In this document: in pieces, positions 44,905-53,697 of the stretch
Position numbering within the stretch: position 1 is the first letter of the stretch
Layout: each line of letters starts with the position of its first letter
Assembly (NCBI RefSeq): GCF_009670965.2
Contig: NZ_CP073239.1
Span: 1,736,001-1,800,000, forward strand
Direction of reading: 5' to 3'
Source: Riemerella anatipestifer
GTDB taxonomy: Bacteria; Bacteroidota; Bacteroidia; Flavobacteriales; Weeksellaceae
Length of the DNA stretch: 64,000 nt
Notes under the pieces: generated by a model
What the model was told of the DNA's origin: nothing
Databases searched by the model: none
What the model saw: only the letters and a program-made list of their open reading frames with translations
Translations under genes and position numbers: made by a program

Positions 44905-44975
44905 TTTACTACTAAAAGACGGATAGTCGCAACTGGAAACGGTATCTTATCACTAAAAAATAGATAGCCGCGATA
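44905..44975 (-). repeat. Inverted single copy of the 41-bp repeat family
   Basis: On the minus strand this reads CTATTTTTTAGTGATAAGAT then a CCGTTTCCAGTTGCGACTAT segment, and then a partial second unit. It matches the units of the array at 46227-46550 but in the opposite orientation. It lies in the gap after the metallophosphoesterase gene. Confidence 0.7.
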
Positions 44976-44987
44976 TTGCCCCTTTTC

Positions 44988-46193
44988 TTATTCTAAGACA
45001 AATAGGGTGATTTCTGGATTGATGCCCACTCTTCCAGAAAATCCTAATACTCCAAAACCTCTGTTTACATAGAGATATTTCCCATTGCTTTCGTAGAGGT
45101 CTGCCCATTTAGGATAGCGGTATTTTACGGGAGACCACTTGATGTTTTTTAAATCAATTCCGAACTGCATTCCGTGGGTGTGTCCAGAAAGTGTGAGCTG
45201 TATATCTTTGGGGTGATGTTTTACTATGTGGTCAAAGTGGGTAGGGTCGTGGCTCATAAGTATTTTAGTGGCTTCTTCGGGAATGCCTTTAGTCGCTAAG
45301 TCTAAATCTCCGAGTTGAGGAAAAGGCAATTCTCCCCAGTTTTCCACGCCGATAAGGTACAGAGAAGCTCCATTTTTATTGATGGTATGGTGTTCATTTC
45401 TTAACATTTTGAAACCAGCTTTGTGTTGTAGTTCTATGAGTTTGGGGATATTTTGGGCTTTTTCTTCTTTGGAGTTCCATTGTCCATAATCTCCGTAGTC
45501 GTGGTTTCCGAGTACAGAATATTTACCGTCTTTGGCTTTAATTTTAGAAAATAAATCAACGAAAGGTAAAAATTCTTCTGCATAATTATTCACCATATCT
45601 CCTGTAAATAGAACCAAATCTGGATTTTGAGAATTGATGAGTTCAATGGCTTTTTGCAATTTTTCGGGCTGACTAAAACTACCACTATGGACATCAGAAA
45701 TTTGAATGATTTTGTAACCTTTAAATTCTTTCGGTAGATTTTTTAGTTTCAGTCTTACTTGTCTTAAAGTATGGCGGTATTTTCCGAAAATAATCCCGTC
45801 AATCACAGAGGCTGAAAACAAAGCTGCTGCGCCCATACCGATTAAGGTAATGAAGTTTCTTCTTTCTGGATAGAAAGCGGATTTGGACAAAATGCGTTTA
45901 GTCCCAAATTGTAGAACTCTTATAATATCATCAAATAAAATAAAAGCGAGTAGGAGTAGCTTTGGAAGTATAAAAATCATAAGAATACTAGAGATAATAA
46001 ACACTTTTTTATTATTTCTAGCGGAAGCATCAAAGGTTAGTATTTCAAAAAGTAGCCAACCATATAATGAAATAGTGATAAGCCAGTAGGTGATTTTAAG
46101 CCAAGGGCTAGAGTAAAGTGTTCTAATGGCATTATAAATGTAAAACTCTAGTAAGAAAAAAATAACAATAAAAGGAACTATGTTTTTTAGCAT
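44988..46193 (-). CDS. Membrane-anchored metallophosphoesterase
   Basis: The 401-residue protein has an N-terminal membrane region of about four helices (residues 1-145) and a C-terminal calcineurin-like phosphoesterase domain. Five metal motifs are visible: ISDVHSGSF, TGDMVNN, LGNHDYGDYG, MSHDPTHF and LSGHTHGMQFG. It resembles the YkuE/YaeI group, some of which act on phospholipids or UDP-diacylglucosamine. The active domain would face the periplasm or cytosol depending on topology. A family of about 41-bp repeats lies on both sides of this gene. Confidence 0.88.
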   Translation of the reverse strand: MLKNIVPFIVIFFLLEFYIYNAIRTLYSSPWLKITYWLITISLYGWLLFEILTFDASARNNKKVFIISSILMIFILPKLLLLAFILFDDIIRVLQFGTKRILSKSAFYPERRNFITLIGMGAAALFSASVIDGIIFGKYRHTLRQVRLKLKNLPKEFKGYKIIQISDVHSGSFSQPEKLQKAIELINSQNPDLVLFTGDMVNNYAEEFLPFVDLFSKIKAKDGKYSVLGNHDYGDYGQWNSKEEKAQNIPKLIELQHKAGFKMLRNEHHTINKNGASLYLIGVENWGELPFPQLGDLDLATKGIPEEATKILMSHDPTHFDHIVKHHPKDIQLTLSGHTHGMQFGIDLKNIKWSPVKYRYPKWADLYESNGKYLYVNRGFGVLGFSGRVGINPEITLFVLE

Positions 46194-46226
46194 AATGTTT
46201 AGTTTTAATAAGGCAATTTGTAATTA

Positions 46227-46550
46227 ACGATTATCTATTTTTTAGTAAAAACGACTGTTTCTGATTGCGACACTCTATTTTTTAGTAATAAATTATCATT
46301 TCCGAACTGCGACGCTCTATTTTTTAGTAAAAATGACTGTTTCCGATTGCGACACTCTATTTTTTAGTGATAAATCATCATTTCCGAACTGCGACGCTCT
46401 ATTTTTTAGTAATAAATGACTGTTTCCGATTGCGACACTCTATTTTTTAGTAATAAATTATCATTTCCGAACTGCGACGCTCTATTTTTTAGTAAAAATG
46501 ACTGTTTCCGATTGCGATTATCCATTTTTTAGTAATAAACGACTGTAGCC
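46227..46550 (+). repeat. Array of about 41-bp repeats in two alternating types
   Basis: Eight units can be phased on CTATTTTTTAGTA (starts near 46235, 46275, 46317, 46357, 46399, 46440, 46482 and 46522; spacings 40, 42, 40, 42, 41, 42, 40). Type A reads AGTAAAAATGACTGTTTCCG and then ATTGCGACACT. Type B reads AGTAATAAATTATCATTTCC and then GAACTGCGACGCT. The alternation gives an 82-base higher-order unit, with one A-type unit carrying the AATAAATGACTG variant. It fills the gap upstream of the metallophosphoesterase gene. Confidence 0.9.
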
Positions 46551-46595
46551 ATTAGTAAACATTTAAAGTAAAACTATTTTTAAATGTACAGAGAG

Positions 46596-46632
46596 TAAAA
46601 AAGCACTCTTTTAATATTGTGAGTGCTTTGTA
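46596..46632 (-). terminator. Terminator after the porT gene
   Basis: AAAGCACTC and GAGTGCTTT form a 9-bp stem, and on the minus strand a TTTTTTA run follows. It lies 22 bases after the stop of the PorT-like gene and stops transcription before the repeat array. Confidence 0.8.
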
Positions 46633-46653
46633 TTATTCGGTTATGAGTTATTA

Positions 46654-47418
46654 TTATTCAAATTTAAGTACAAACATAAAACTTCTCCCTTGGGTAGAGG
46701 TAAGTGCAGATGTCCAGTAAGGTAGAGTGTTGGCATTATCTCTCACAAGTTCGTTGCCCATAGTGAAAGTGCCTCTAAAGGCTGGCGTAAGTTTAAATTT
46801 ACTGAAATAAAATTGTATGCCTACCTCTCCAGAATAACCAAAATTGTGGGTGGTACTACGGAAGGTGCCATTGGCATTATCATCTTCGCTACTAGAGTTG
46901 GATTGTAAATTCACCAGCCAATTAACACCAGCTGCTACATAAGGTCTAGAGTTAAACCATCTATCGGCGTGTATTTCTAGCAGAAGCGGAATGTCTATTG
47001 TAGTTGCCTTAATTTTTCTCACTTTATCTTCTTCGGTAAGTTTTTTTGGAGTGAATGGCGCTTTGGCATCAGTAGCGTAAATATCATTAACTTGGGTATC
47101 AAAATATAAATCTCGTTCTATAAATTGCATTCCAGGTTCTAGCCTCAAATCTAGATTTTTGTTGATTCTCATTCTCCCTATCAATCCTGCACCAAAGCTA
47201 TAAGTAGGCTTGGAGGAAACCAAATTTTTATTTCCTCTAGTGCCGTATTTAGGGTCTAGTACCATTTTATAATCGTTTTGGCTACCATTAAGGAAAAATC
47301 CGTAGCTGAACTTTTTATCATCAATACCTTCCATTCTGTCCATTCTATCCTTTATTCTAAACTGTGCAGAAGCGATGGCAGTAACACTAATGAGGATTAA
47401 AAAAAGTGTTTTTTTCAT
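46654..47418 (-). CDS. porT: PorT-like outer-membrane beta-barrel protein
   Basis: The 254-residue protein has a signal peptide (cut near ASAQ, residue 18) and an eight-stranded barrel pattern. It includes GFFLNGSQNDYKMVLDPKYG near the start and a typical YSFGAGLIGRMRINKNLDLR strand pair. This fits PorT, an outer-membrane part of the type IX secretion system that exports adhesins and proteases. It ends with the aromatic strand FMFVLKFE. It is downstream of the menG gene, 45 bases away, in the order often seen in Flavobacteriia. Confidence 0.85.
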   Translation of the reverse strand: MKKTLFLILISVTAIASAQFRIKDRMDRMEGIDDKKFSYGFFLNGSQNDYKMVLDPKYGTRGNKNLVSSKPTYSFGAGLIGRMRINKNLDLRLEPGMQFIERDLYFDTQVNDIYATDAKAPFTPKKLTEEDKVRKIKATTIDIPLLLEIHADRWFNSRPYVAAGVNWLVNLQSNSSSEDDNANGTFRSTTHNFGYSGEVGIQFYFSKFKLTPAFRGTFTMGNELVRDNANTLPYWTSALTSTQGRSFMFVLKFE

Positions 47419-47463
47419 AAAATAATGTCTTATTGTAAGATATTAAACAGAGAATATGGTTTT

Positions 47464-48186
47464 TTATTTTGTTGCTTTGTAAATAGTCGCAATACCTAAA
47501 CTTTGTTTTTTGTATTCTACCTTTCTAAAGCCTACATTTAGCAAGATTTCTTTCATTTTTTCACCATAAGGGAAGGCATTTACAGAATCGGGTAAATAGG
47601 TGTATGCACGGCTATCTTTGGAGATAAGTTTGCCTATTCTAGGGAGAATGTTTTTAAAATAAAACATATAGAAAGGAGCCAAGAAGCCTTCTACCTTAGA
47701 AAACTCAAGAATGTAGATGCTAGAACCTTCTTTTACCACTCTTCGGAATTCGGACAACCCTTTCTCTAAATTTTCAAAGTTTCTAACGCCAAAGGCAGAA
47801 GTTACAGAATCGAATTTATTATCCTCAAAAGGTAGATTTTCGGCATCGCCTTTCATCATTTTTATTTTGTCAGAAAGATTTAGCTTTTTAACTTTCTCTA
47901 TTCCAATATTTAACATTTGTTGCGACAAATCTAGACCTACAATTTCGGCTTTAGTACCTTTTTCCATAGCGATGGCGAGATCTCCTGTACCAGTGGCAAT
48001 GTCCAATATTAGTTTAGGTTGGTCTTTTTTAAGCCAATTAACGAGTTTTTTTCTCCAAATTAAATCTACTTTTAAAGAGAGTACTCTGTTTAGAAAATCG
48101 TACTGTGGAGCTATATTATCAAACATAGCTTCTACTTCTTTTTTCTTTCCTGCTTCGGTGTTATATGGAGTAACTTGTGTTTTCAA
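47464..48186 (-). CDS. menG: Demethylmenaquinone methyltransferase
   Basis: MenG (UbiE) adds the final methyl group to demethylmenaquinone using SAM. The 240-residue protein starts with VEAMFDNIAPQYDFLNRVLS and has the SAM loop ILDIATGTGDLAIAMEKG, the acidic end GLDLSQQML and the signature SAFGVRNFENLEKGLSEF. Bacteroidota respire with menaquinone, so the Men role fits. It overlaps nothing and precedes porT. Confidence 0.93.
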   Translation of the reverse strand: MKTQVTPYNTEAGKKKEVEAMFDNIAPQYDFLNRVLSLKVDLIWRKKLVNWLKKDQPKLILDIATGTGDLAIAMEKGTKAEIVGLDLSQQMLNIGIEKVKKLNLSDKIKMMKGDAENLPFEDNKFDSVTSAFGVRNFENLEKGLSEFRRVVKEGSSIYILEFSKVEGFLAPFYMFYFKNILPRIGKLISKDSRAYTYLPDSVNAFPYGEKMKEILLNVGFRKVEYKKQSLGIATIYKATK

Positions 48187-48198
48187 TTTTAATGTTTT

Positions 48199-48768
48199 TT
48201 AAAATTTATAATATTCGTTATAATAATTTAGAAAATCTTGTTTTCTGAATAGCTTGGTTCTTGACTCTACTTTCTGTATGTTTTTTACCACAGCATCGTA
48301 ATCTTCGTCTACATTATAATAGAAATCTTCGATGTATAGTTTGTTATAATGGGTTACATCGCCTAGATAATCTTTACCGTCTATTACAGTTTTTCCGTGA
48401 GATAATAAAAGAGAATCTTTGTTAGGAATATAGCCATAAAACTGCCTATTAACATAGTAATCTTGATGAGCGATATTAAGTAAACCTCTTAATTTATTTA
48501 CTTGAAAAGCAGAGTCGTAAATGATTTTTTTGTTATTATCAAAAACTTGAATGCTGTTTTTACCTTTAGATAAATCTACTTGTACAGATTGCCCTGCACT
48601 TATAATCTGTTCAGAACCATTATTTATTTTAAAATAATAAGTGTTAGGCGTTGGGTTATCTACCAAATAGTAATTTTTCTTAGCCAAGAAAAAGAAGTAA
48701 ATAGCAAAGGCTAAAATAACCGCAAGAAAGGAAAAAATAAACCCTTTTACAGGAGCAGATAAATTCAT
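48199..48768 (-). CDS. Hypothetical membrane-anchored protein
   Basis: The 189-residue protein has one membrane helix (about 9-29) and a C-terminal domain that is partly beta (VDLSKGKNSIQVFDNNKKII) and then helical and acidic near the C-terminus (EDFYYNVDEDYDAVVKNIQK). It lies 12 bases upstream of menG, in the same direction. No family is recognised. Its conserved position beside menG and porT is worth comparing in related genomes. Confidence 0.6.
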   Translation of the reverse strand: MNLSAPVKGFIFSFLAVILAFAIYFFFLAKKNYYLVDNPTPNTYYFKINNGSEQIISAGQSVQVDLSKGKNSIQVFDNNKKIIYDSAFQVNKLRGLLNIAHQDYYVNRQFYGYIPNKDSLLLSHGKTVIDGKDYLGDVTHYNKLYIEDFYYNVDEDYDAVVKNIQKVESRTKLFRKQDFLNYYNEYYKF

Positions 48769-48878
48769 AATCTTAAAAATTTACAGCCACAAAGGTAACA
48801 TAAAACCACGATTTGAGCAATTTTACTCGTAAAACATAAAACTTTCCCTAAAGTTAAAGTGTTTATCATTATAATTAT

Positions 48879-48886
48879 TAAATTTG
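48879..48886 (+). promoter_or_regulatory. Promoter -7 element for the KAS III gene
   Basis: TAAATTTG matches TAnnTTTG and lies 25 bases before the ATG at 48911. Confidence 0.5.
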
Positions 48887-48910
48887 CAGTCTAATTTATC
48901 CAAAATACTT

Positions 48911-49978
48911 ATGCCAAATACAGTCATTATAGGTTCAGGAAGTTGTGTGCCAAGCAATATAATTAAAGGGTCAGATTTCTTAGATTCTGTTTTTTTTGAT
49001 GATAATAAAGAGTTGATTGATAAACCTGTACAGGAAGTTATAGACAAGTTTGTAGAAATTACAGAAATAGAAGAACGCCGTTATAGTAATCTGGAAGAGT
49101 ATAACTCTGACTTAGGACTAAAGGCTTCTCTAGAGGCTTTGGAGGACGCTGGTATAGATAAAGAAGAACTAGACTATATTATTTATGCAAGTAATTTTGG
49201 TGAGGTAAGTAATAGTGGTGTTTCTGATTTTATGCCTAGTATGTCTGCAAGGCTAAAAAATAAACTAGGAATTAAGAAACTTAGTTGTATTAACTATGAT
49301 ATGATATTTGGTTGCCCAGGCTGGGTAGAAGCTATGATTTTGGCGGATAGTCTTATTAAAGCAGGGAGAGCTAAATATATTTTGGTTGTAGGAGGAGAGA
49401 CTCTGAGTAGAGTAACCGACCCTTACGATAGAAATAAAATGATTTTTGCTGATGGAGCTGGTGCCGTAGTGGTAAAGGCTGACGAGAGTAAAGATAAAGG
49501 CATTATTGCGGATAGTACTTTGTGTTTTAATGGGGAAGAGCTAAGTTATTTAGAAAACTCGGCTTCGTTGAACCCAAATGCACCTCAAGATAAAAATTAT
49601 ATCAGAATGCGTGGGAGAAAAATTTATGAGTTCGCTCTTAAATATGTCCCAGACGCTATAAAATCTACAATAGATAAAGCTGGTTTAAGCATTCAGGATA
49701 TTGATAAAATTTTAATTCATCAGGCTAATGCTAAGATGGATCACGCCATTATTTCTCGTTTGCATCGCCTTTACGGAATAAAAACCTACGATGAGGCAAT
49801 AGCACCAATGACGATTCAGAAATTTGGTAATTCTTCCGTGGCTACTGTGCCTACGATGTATAATCTTATCAAGAAAGGGAAGCTAGGTAATCATCAATTT
49901 AAACAAGGAGGATATATTGTGTTCGCTTCTGTAGGAGCAGGAATGAATATCAATGCAATTCTCTATAAAATGGACTAA
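48911..49978 (+). CDS. 3-oxoacyl-ACP synthase III family protein (KAS III-like)
   Basis: I start at ATG 48911 (MPNTVIIGSGSCVPSN), giving 355 residues. The KAS III triad is present: Cys135 in FGCPGWVEAM, His270 in LIHQANAKM and Asn307 in FGNSSVATVP. The enzyme condenses an acyl-CoA or acyl-ACP starter with malonyl-ACP. The Cys context differs from the usual ACAGF of the housekeeping FabH, so this is likely a second KAS III with a different starter. The membrane protein gene follows after 12 bases and may be cotranscribed. Confidence 0.85.
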   Translation: MPNTVIIGSGSCVPSNIIKGSDFLDSVFFDDNKELIDKPVQEVIDKFVEITEIEERRYSNLEEYNSDLGLKASLEALEDAGIDKEELDYIIYASNFGEVSNSGVSDFMPSMSARLKNKLGIKKLSCINYDMIFGCPGWVEAMILADSLIKAGRAKYILVVGGETLSRVTDPYDRNKMIFADGAGAVVVKADESKDKGIIADSTLCFNGEELSYLENSASLNPNAPQDKNYIRMRGRKIYEFALKYVPDAIKSTIDKAGLSIQDIDKILIHQANAKMDHAIISRLHRLYGIKTYDEAIAPMTIQKFGNSSVATVPTMYNLIKKGKLGNHQFKQGGYIVFASVGAGMNINAILYKMD

Positions 49979-49990
49979 ACTTCTGTTATT

Positions 49991-50335
49991 ATGAAACTGA
50001 TTATCAAACTTCTTATTGTAGCGGTAAGTGCCTTTGTGCTTCAGAATGTCCTATCAGGAGTGCATATTGCTTCATTTGGCACTGCAGTTATATTTGCTAT
50101 TATTTTGGGTCTGTTAGACATCACGGTAAAACCTATCTTGAAAATTTTAGGTTTTCCATTAACTATTATTACTTTGGGTTTGTTTTCGTTAGTGATTAAC
50201 GCCTGTATTATGCTTTTAGCAGAATATCTAGTCAATGGTGTTGTGATTGATAGTTTTTGGTGGGCATTAGGTTTTAGTATTGCTTTGTCTGTCGTTACTT
50301 CTGTGCTTAATGGCTTGTTTTTGAGTAAGAAATAA
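49991..50335 (+). CDS. Phage-holin-4 superfamily membrane protein
   Basis: The 114-residue protein has four membrane helices (about 4-20, 28-46, 54-78 and 88-110) and the family pattern LGLLDITVKPILKILGFPLT near residues 40-60. Despite the name, this family (YvlD-like) is a common chromosomal membrane protein, not a lysis protein. It is downstream of the KAS III gene. Function is unknown. Confidence 0.8.
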   Translation: MKLIIKLLIVAVSAFVLQNVLSGVHIASFGTAVIFAIILGLLDITVKPILKILGFPLTIITLGLFSLVINACIMLLAEYLVNGVVIDSFWWALGFSIALSVVTSVLNGLFLSKK

Positions 50336-50341
50336 ACACTT

Positions 50342-51628
50342 TTATTTCGTGTAGAATAATATAGTTTCTAACATAGCATCTGTACATACAGGGCAGAAAT
50401 TTTCTGGAGTGTTAGACTTCATTCTGCAATCTTGTACAGGGCTGTAGATACCTTTTGAAGTGTAGCCTCCGCCTTCAAATACCCCAATACTATTCTTATA
50501 TAACTCCGTTCTAGGCGTTGGTATAGGTGTATTTTTATTAACCTTATGCTTCCATTTTTTGCCAAAATCTACTAGAGTAGTAAGGTTAGGTTCCCAAGGT
50601 TCTACTTTTAGATTGTATAAATCGGTAGTTCCGCCAGAATTGTTGTAATATTCATCTCCGAGACCAGCAAAGCCGTGTCCAAATTCGTGCACAAAAACTT
50701 TTTCAGATAAGTAGTTATCCGCTGATACCAAGTTAATCACATTATAAAAACCACCGCCACCATATCTTGGTGTATTTACGATAACAAAAATTTGGTCATA
50801 AGGTACATTGGCGGCTATATCCGAAATTTTAAAAGAGGATAAAGTGGTAAGATAGCGAGGCTCTCCGAAGGTATAAAAATGAGAGTTTAAAATGGTGTTT
50901 TTATAAATATTTTCTCCAGGAATATCCGTTCCAGATTCTTGGGAAGACGACTCTATAATATATACATTAAAGTGATTTTTATTTGATTTAAAAGGCTCTA
51001 CGCTCATCATATAATCAATAAAGCGTTGAGCATCTTTTTTAAATTTAGGCATTTCTTCGGCGGTATAGCCTTCTGCTAAAATGGCAATATCTACTGCGTT
51101 TTGTGGAGGTTTATGACCGTAAATTTTAGTCGAAGGATAGAAAGAAGGTGTTTCTTTGATGATATCAAACTGATTAGGATTGATGGTTTCTGTAAGAAGA
51201 TTAGAAAACGAACCATCTCTTTCTCTAGACTGTACTTCAAGAATAATGTTTTGTTTAGGGAAAGGTATGGTGAAAGTGTTTTCAAAAGACTTGTATTTGT
51301 TTTTAGCTTCTTCGGTGGCTTGCCATTCGCTGAATATGGGGCTGAAACCTTTAGAAAAAATCACTTTTTTTGAAAGCTCATCTTTTATCACAATTCTATA
51401 ATTACCCAAATTAGGAAAAATAAGCTGTGCTGAAGTCCCACCACCATAATGAGGTTCTTTTTTTAGTTGATGTATCGTAGCTGTTTTGTGGGTATGGTTA
51501 CCTGTGAGTAACAAATCTATGCGGAGACTTCCACTGGTGAAATAATCATCAAAATTAAGAGTTTGTGCTATACTTATCTGTGATAAGATGAGCATTGTTA
51601 TAATGAGTAAATGGTATTTTATTTTCAT
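50342..51628 (-). CDS. Secreted M64-family metallopeptidase
   Basis: I start at ATG 51628 (MKIKYHLLIITMLI), giving 428 residues; the longer frame lacks a good signal. A signal peptide is cut near ISIAQ (residue 22). An N-terminal Ig-like domain (about 25-150) precedes the catalytic domain with the zinc motif HEFGHGFAGLGDEYY. This matches M64, a family whose first member cleaves IgA. It is convergent with the holin-4 gene, 6 bases away. Substrate specificity here is unknown, and no T9SS C-terminal signal is evident. Confidence 0.85.
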   Translation of the reverse strand: MKIKYHLLIITMLILSQISIAQTLNFDDYFTSGSLRIDLLLTGNHTHKTATIHQLKKEPHYGGGTSAQLIFPNLGNYRIVIKDELSKKVIFSKGFSPIFSEWQATEEAKNKYKSFENTFTIPFPKQNIILEVQSRERDGSFSNLLTETINPNQFDIIKETPSFYPSTKIYGHKPPQNAVDIAILAEGYTAEEMPKFKKDAQRFIDYMMSVEPFKSNKNHFNVYIIESSSQESGTDIPGENIYKNTILNSHFYTFGEPRYLTTLSSFKISDIAANVPYDQIFVIVNTPRYGGGGFYNVINLVSADNYLSEKVFVHEFGHGFAGLGDEYYNNSGGTTDLYNLKVEPWEPNLTTLVDFGKKWKHKVNKNTPIPTPRTELYKNSIGVFEGGGYTSKGIYSPVQDCRMKSNTPENFCPVCTDAMLETILFYTK

Positions 51629-51721
51629 AAAAGTAGAATATGCTTCACACAAAGTAATGAAAAAATCCTCAAATAACTTTAAAAAACAGAGGTCTTATTT
51701 TCTAATCCAATCTTACTTAAC

Positions 51722-51729
51722 TATATTTG
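51722..51729 (+). promoter_or_regulatory. Promoter -7 element for ychF
   Basis: TATATTTG fits TAnnTTTG and lies 22 bases before the ATG at 51752. Confidence 0.5.
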
Positions 51730-51751
51730 CAAAATTATAATATATCTGATT

Positions 51752-52843
51752 ATGAAATGTGGAATTGTAGGTTTGCCTAATGTAGGAAAATCAACCTTGT
51801 TTAACTGTCTTAGTAATGCAAAAGCACAGAGTGCTAACTATCCTTTCTGTACCATAGAGCCTAACTTAGGAACGGTATCTGTACCAGACCAAAGATTGTT
51901 TGAGTTGGAGAAATTGGTTAATCCAGAGCGAGTTCTTCCTGCTGTGGTGGAGATAGTAGATATAGCGGGACTGGTTAAAGGAGCGAGTAGAGGAGAAGGT
52001 TTAGGTAATCAGTTTTTGGCAAATATCCGTGAGTGTGAGGCTATTATCCATGTGTTGAGATGTTTTGATAATGGTAATATCGTACATGTAGAAGGTTCGG
52101 TGGACCCACTTAGAGATAAGGAAATTATAGATATAGAGTTACAACTAAAAGATATAGAAACTCTAACTAAAGCGGTAGAAAAAGCCAAGAAGTTTATAAA
52201 ATCAGGGAAGAAAGAAGATATTTTAAAATATGAAACATTAAAAAGTATCTTAGAATTTGTAGAAAGCGGTAGAAATGCTCGTGAGTTTGAAACTGACGAT
52301 ATTACCCAGCCTATTATAGACGAAATACAATTATTAACTAAAAAGCCAGTGCTTTATCTTTGTAATGTAGATGAAAACTCTATTAAAAATGGCAACGAAT
52401 GGATAAGTAAAGTAGAGGAAATGGCTCAAAAAGAAGGAGCGGAAGTGCTGGCTTTGGCAGCACAGATAGAGGCAGATATTAACGAACTAGAAACCTACGA
52501 AGAACGCCAAATGTTCTTGGAAGAGTTAGGGCTAGAAGAGCCAGGAGTTAATCGTCTTATCCGTAAAGCGTATGAACTTTTAAAGTTGCAAACTTATTTC
52601 ACGGCAGGCGTAAAAGAGGTAAGAGCATGGACGATAGGTAAAGGTTGGACGGCACCTCAAGCGGCAGGAGTTATCCACACCGATTTTGAGAAAGGGTTTA
52701 TCCGTGCAGAAGTAATTAAGTACAAAGATTTTATCAATTACGGTTCGGAAGCTAAGGTAAAAGAAGCGGGTAAACTTTCTGTGGAAGGCAAAGAGTATGT
52801 TGTACAAGATGGCGATATTATGCATTTCAGATTTAATGTTTAA
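51752..52843 (+). CDS. ychF: Redox-regulated ATPase/GTPase YchF
   Basis: The 363-residue Obg-family protein carries the P-loop GLPNVGKSTLFNCL, switch region NYPFCTIEPNLGTV and the G3 motif DIAGLVKGASRGEGLGNQ. A TGS-type C-terminal domain ends in GDIMHFRFNV. The normal G4 motif NKXD is replaced by LCNVDE, as usual in YchF, which prefers ATP. It binds ribosomes and acts in stress responses. It is a single-gene unit with its own -7 element and terminator. Confidence 0.95.
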   Translation: MKCGIVGLPNVGKSTLFNCLSNAKAQSANYPFCTIEPNLGTVSVPDQRLFELEKLVNPERVLPAVVEIVDIAGLVKGASRGEGLGNQFLANIRECEAIIHVLRCFDNGNIVHVEGSVDPLRDKEIIDIELQLKDIETLTKAVEKAKKFIKSGKKEDILKYETLKSILEFVESGRNAREFETDDITQPIIDEIQLLTKKPVLYLCNVDENSIKNGNEWISKVEEMAQKEGAEVLALAAQIEADINELETYEERQMFLEELGLEEPGVNRLIRKAYELLKLQTYFTAGVKEVRAWTIGKGWTAPQAAGVIHTDFEKGFIRAEVIKYKDFINYGSEAKVKEAGKLSVEGKEYVVQDGDIMHFRFNV

Positions 52844-52859
52844 TATCTAAATCAAATAA

Positions 52860-52902
52860 TAAAAAAATCCTCACAACTAAGTTATGAGGATTTTTTGTTT
52901 TT
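52860..52902. terminator. Bidirectional terminator between ychF and the transaldolase gene
   Basis: AAATCCTCA and TGAGGATTT pair around a short loop, with an A-run on the left and T-run on the right, so it serves both convergent genes. Confidence 0.85.
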
Positions 52903-52919
52903 AATTATGATGTTGTTTA

Positions 52920-53573
52920 CTAACCTAATTTCTGTGCATCAGCTACAAACTGTGCCAAACCATTATCCGTTAAAGGGTGTTTAAGTAAACTCAATATAGG
53001 AGCTAAAGGAGAAGTGATAACATCAGCACCTATTTTAGCACAATCTATAATGTGCATAGAGTGTCTTATAGAAGCGGCTAGAATTTCAGTTTCAAACATA
53101 TAGTTATCATATATCGTTCTGATTTCTTCTATTAAATTAAGTCCATCAGTAGAGATGTCGTCCAGTCTTCCCAAGAAAGGCGATACATAAGTCGCTCCCG
53201 CCTTAGCTGCCAAAAGAGCTTGTCCTGCCGAAAATATTAAAGTACAGTTAGTCTTAATACCTTTATCAGAAAAATACTTTATAGCTTTTATCCCGTCTTT
53301 TATCATTGGTATTTTCACTACGATATTAGGGTGGATAGCAGCTAATTCTTCACCTTCTTTTATCATTTCTTCGTAGGTTGTAGAAAGTACCTCTGCCGAA
53401 ATATCTCCGTCTACCAATTCGCAAATGGTTTTGTAATGATTCATTATAGCTTCTTTCCCTTGTATACCTTCTTTAGCCATTAGAGAAGGGTTGGTGGTTA
53501 CGCCATCTAAAATACCTAGATTTTTAGCTTCTTTAATTTGTTCAAGATTAGCGGTGTCGATAAAAAATTTCAT
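52920..53573 (-). CDS. Transaldolase / fructose-6-phosphate aldolase-like
   Basis: The 217-residue protein belongs to the short transaldolase group (TalC/FSA type). It starts [20 protein letters not shown] and has [11 protein letters not shown], the Schiff-base Lys in [29 protein letters not shown], and [11 protein letters not shown]. It is a (beta/alpha)8 barrel that moves or releases dihydroxyacetone in the pentose phosphate network. Transaldolase versus aldolase activity cannot be decided by eye. It is convergent with ychF and divergent from fabI. Confidence 0.88.
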   Translation of the reverse strand: MKFFIDTANLEQIKEAKNLGILDGVTTNPSLMAKEGIQGKEAIMNHYKTICELVDGDISAEVLSTTYEEMIKEGEELAAIHPNIVVKIPMIKDGIKAIKYFSDKGIKTNCTLIFSAGQALLAAKAGATYVSPFLGRLDDISTDGLNLIEEIRTIYDNYMFETEILAASIRHSMHIIDCAKIGADVITSPLAPILSLLKHPLTDNGLAQFVADAQKLG

Positions 53574-53671
53574 TTTTTAATTAGATTTTTGTTTCAGCAA
53601 AGATAGTAATTTAATGTAAGAAGTCTAGTCAAATTTAGGGTGGATTGTAATCCCAATCTTATTTTTTTTAT

Positions 53672-53679
53672 TATTTTTG
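53672..53679 (+). promoter_or_regulatory. Promoter -7 element for fabI
   Basis: TATTTTTG matches TAnnTTTG and lies 18 bases before the ATG at 53698. Confidence 0.5.
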
Positions 53680-53697
53680 TTGCTAAATAAAATAATT

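Noticed and set aside
46227..46550. Repeat array read as CRISPR
   Set aside because: Both halves of each unit are repeated and only two variants alternate. There are no unique spacers and no cas genes nearby.
49991..50335. Holin-4 family gene as part of a second prophage
   Set aside because: The family is a usual chromosomal membrane protein and no phage genes are nearby.
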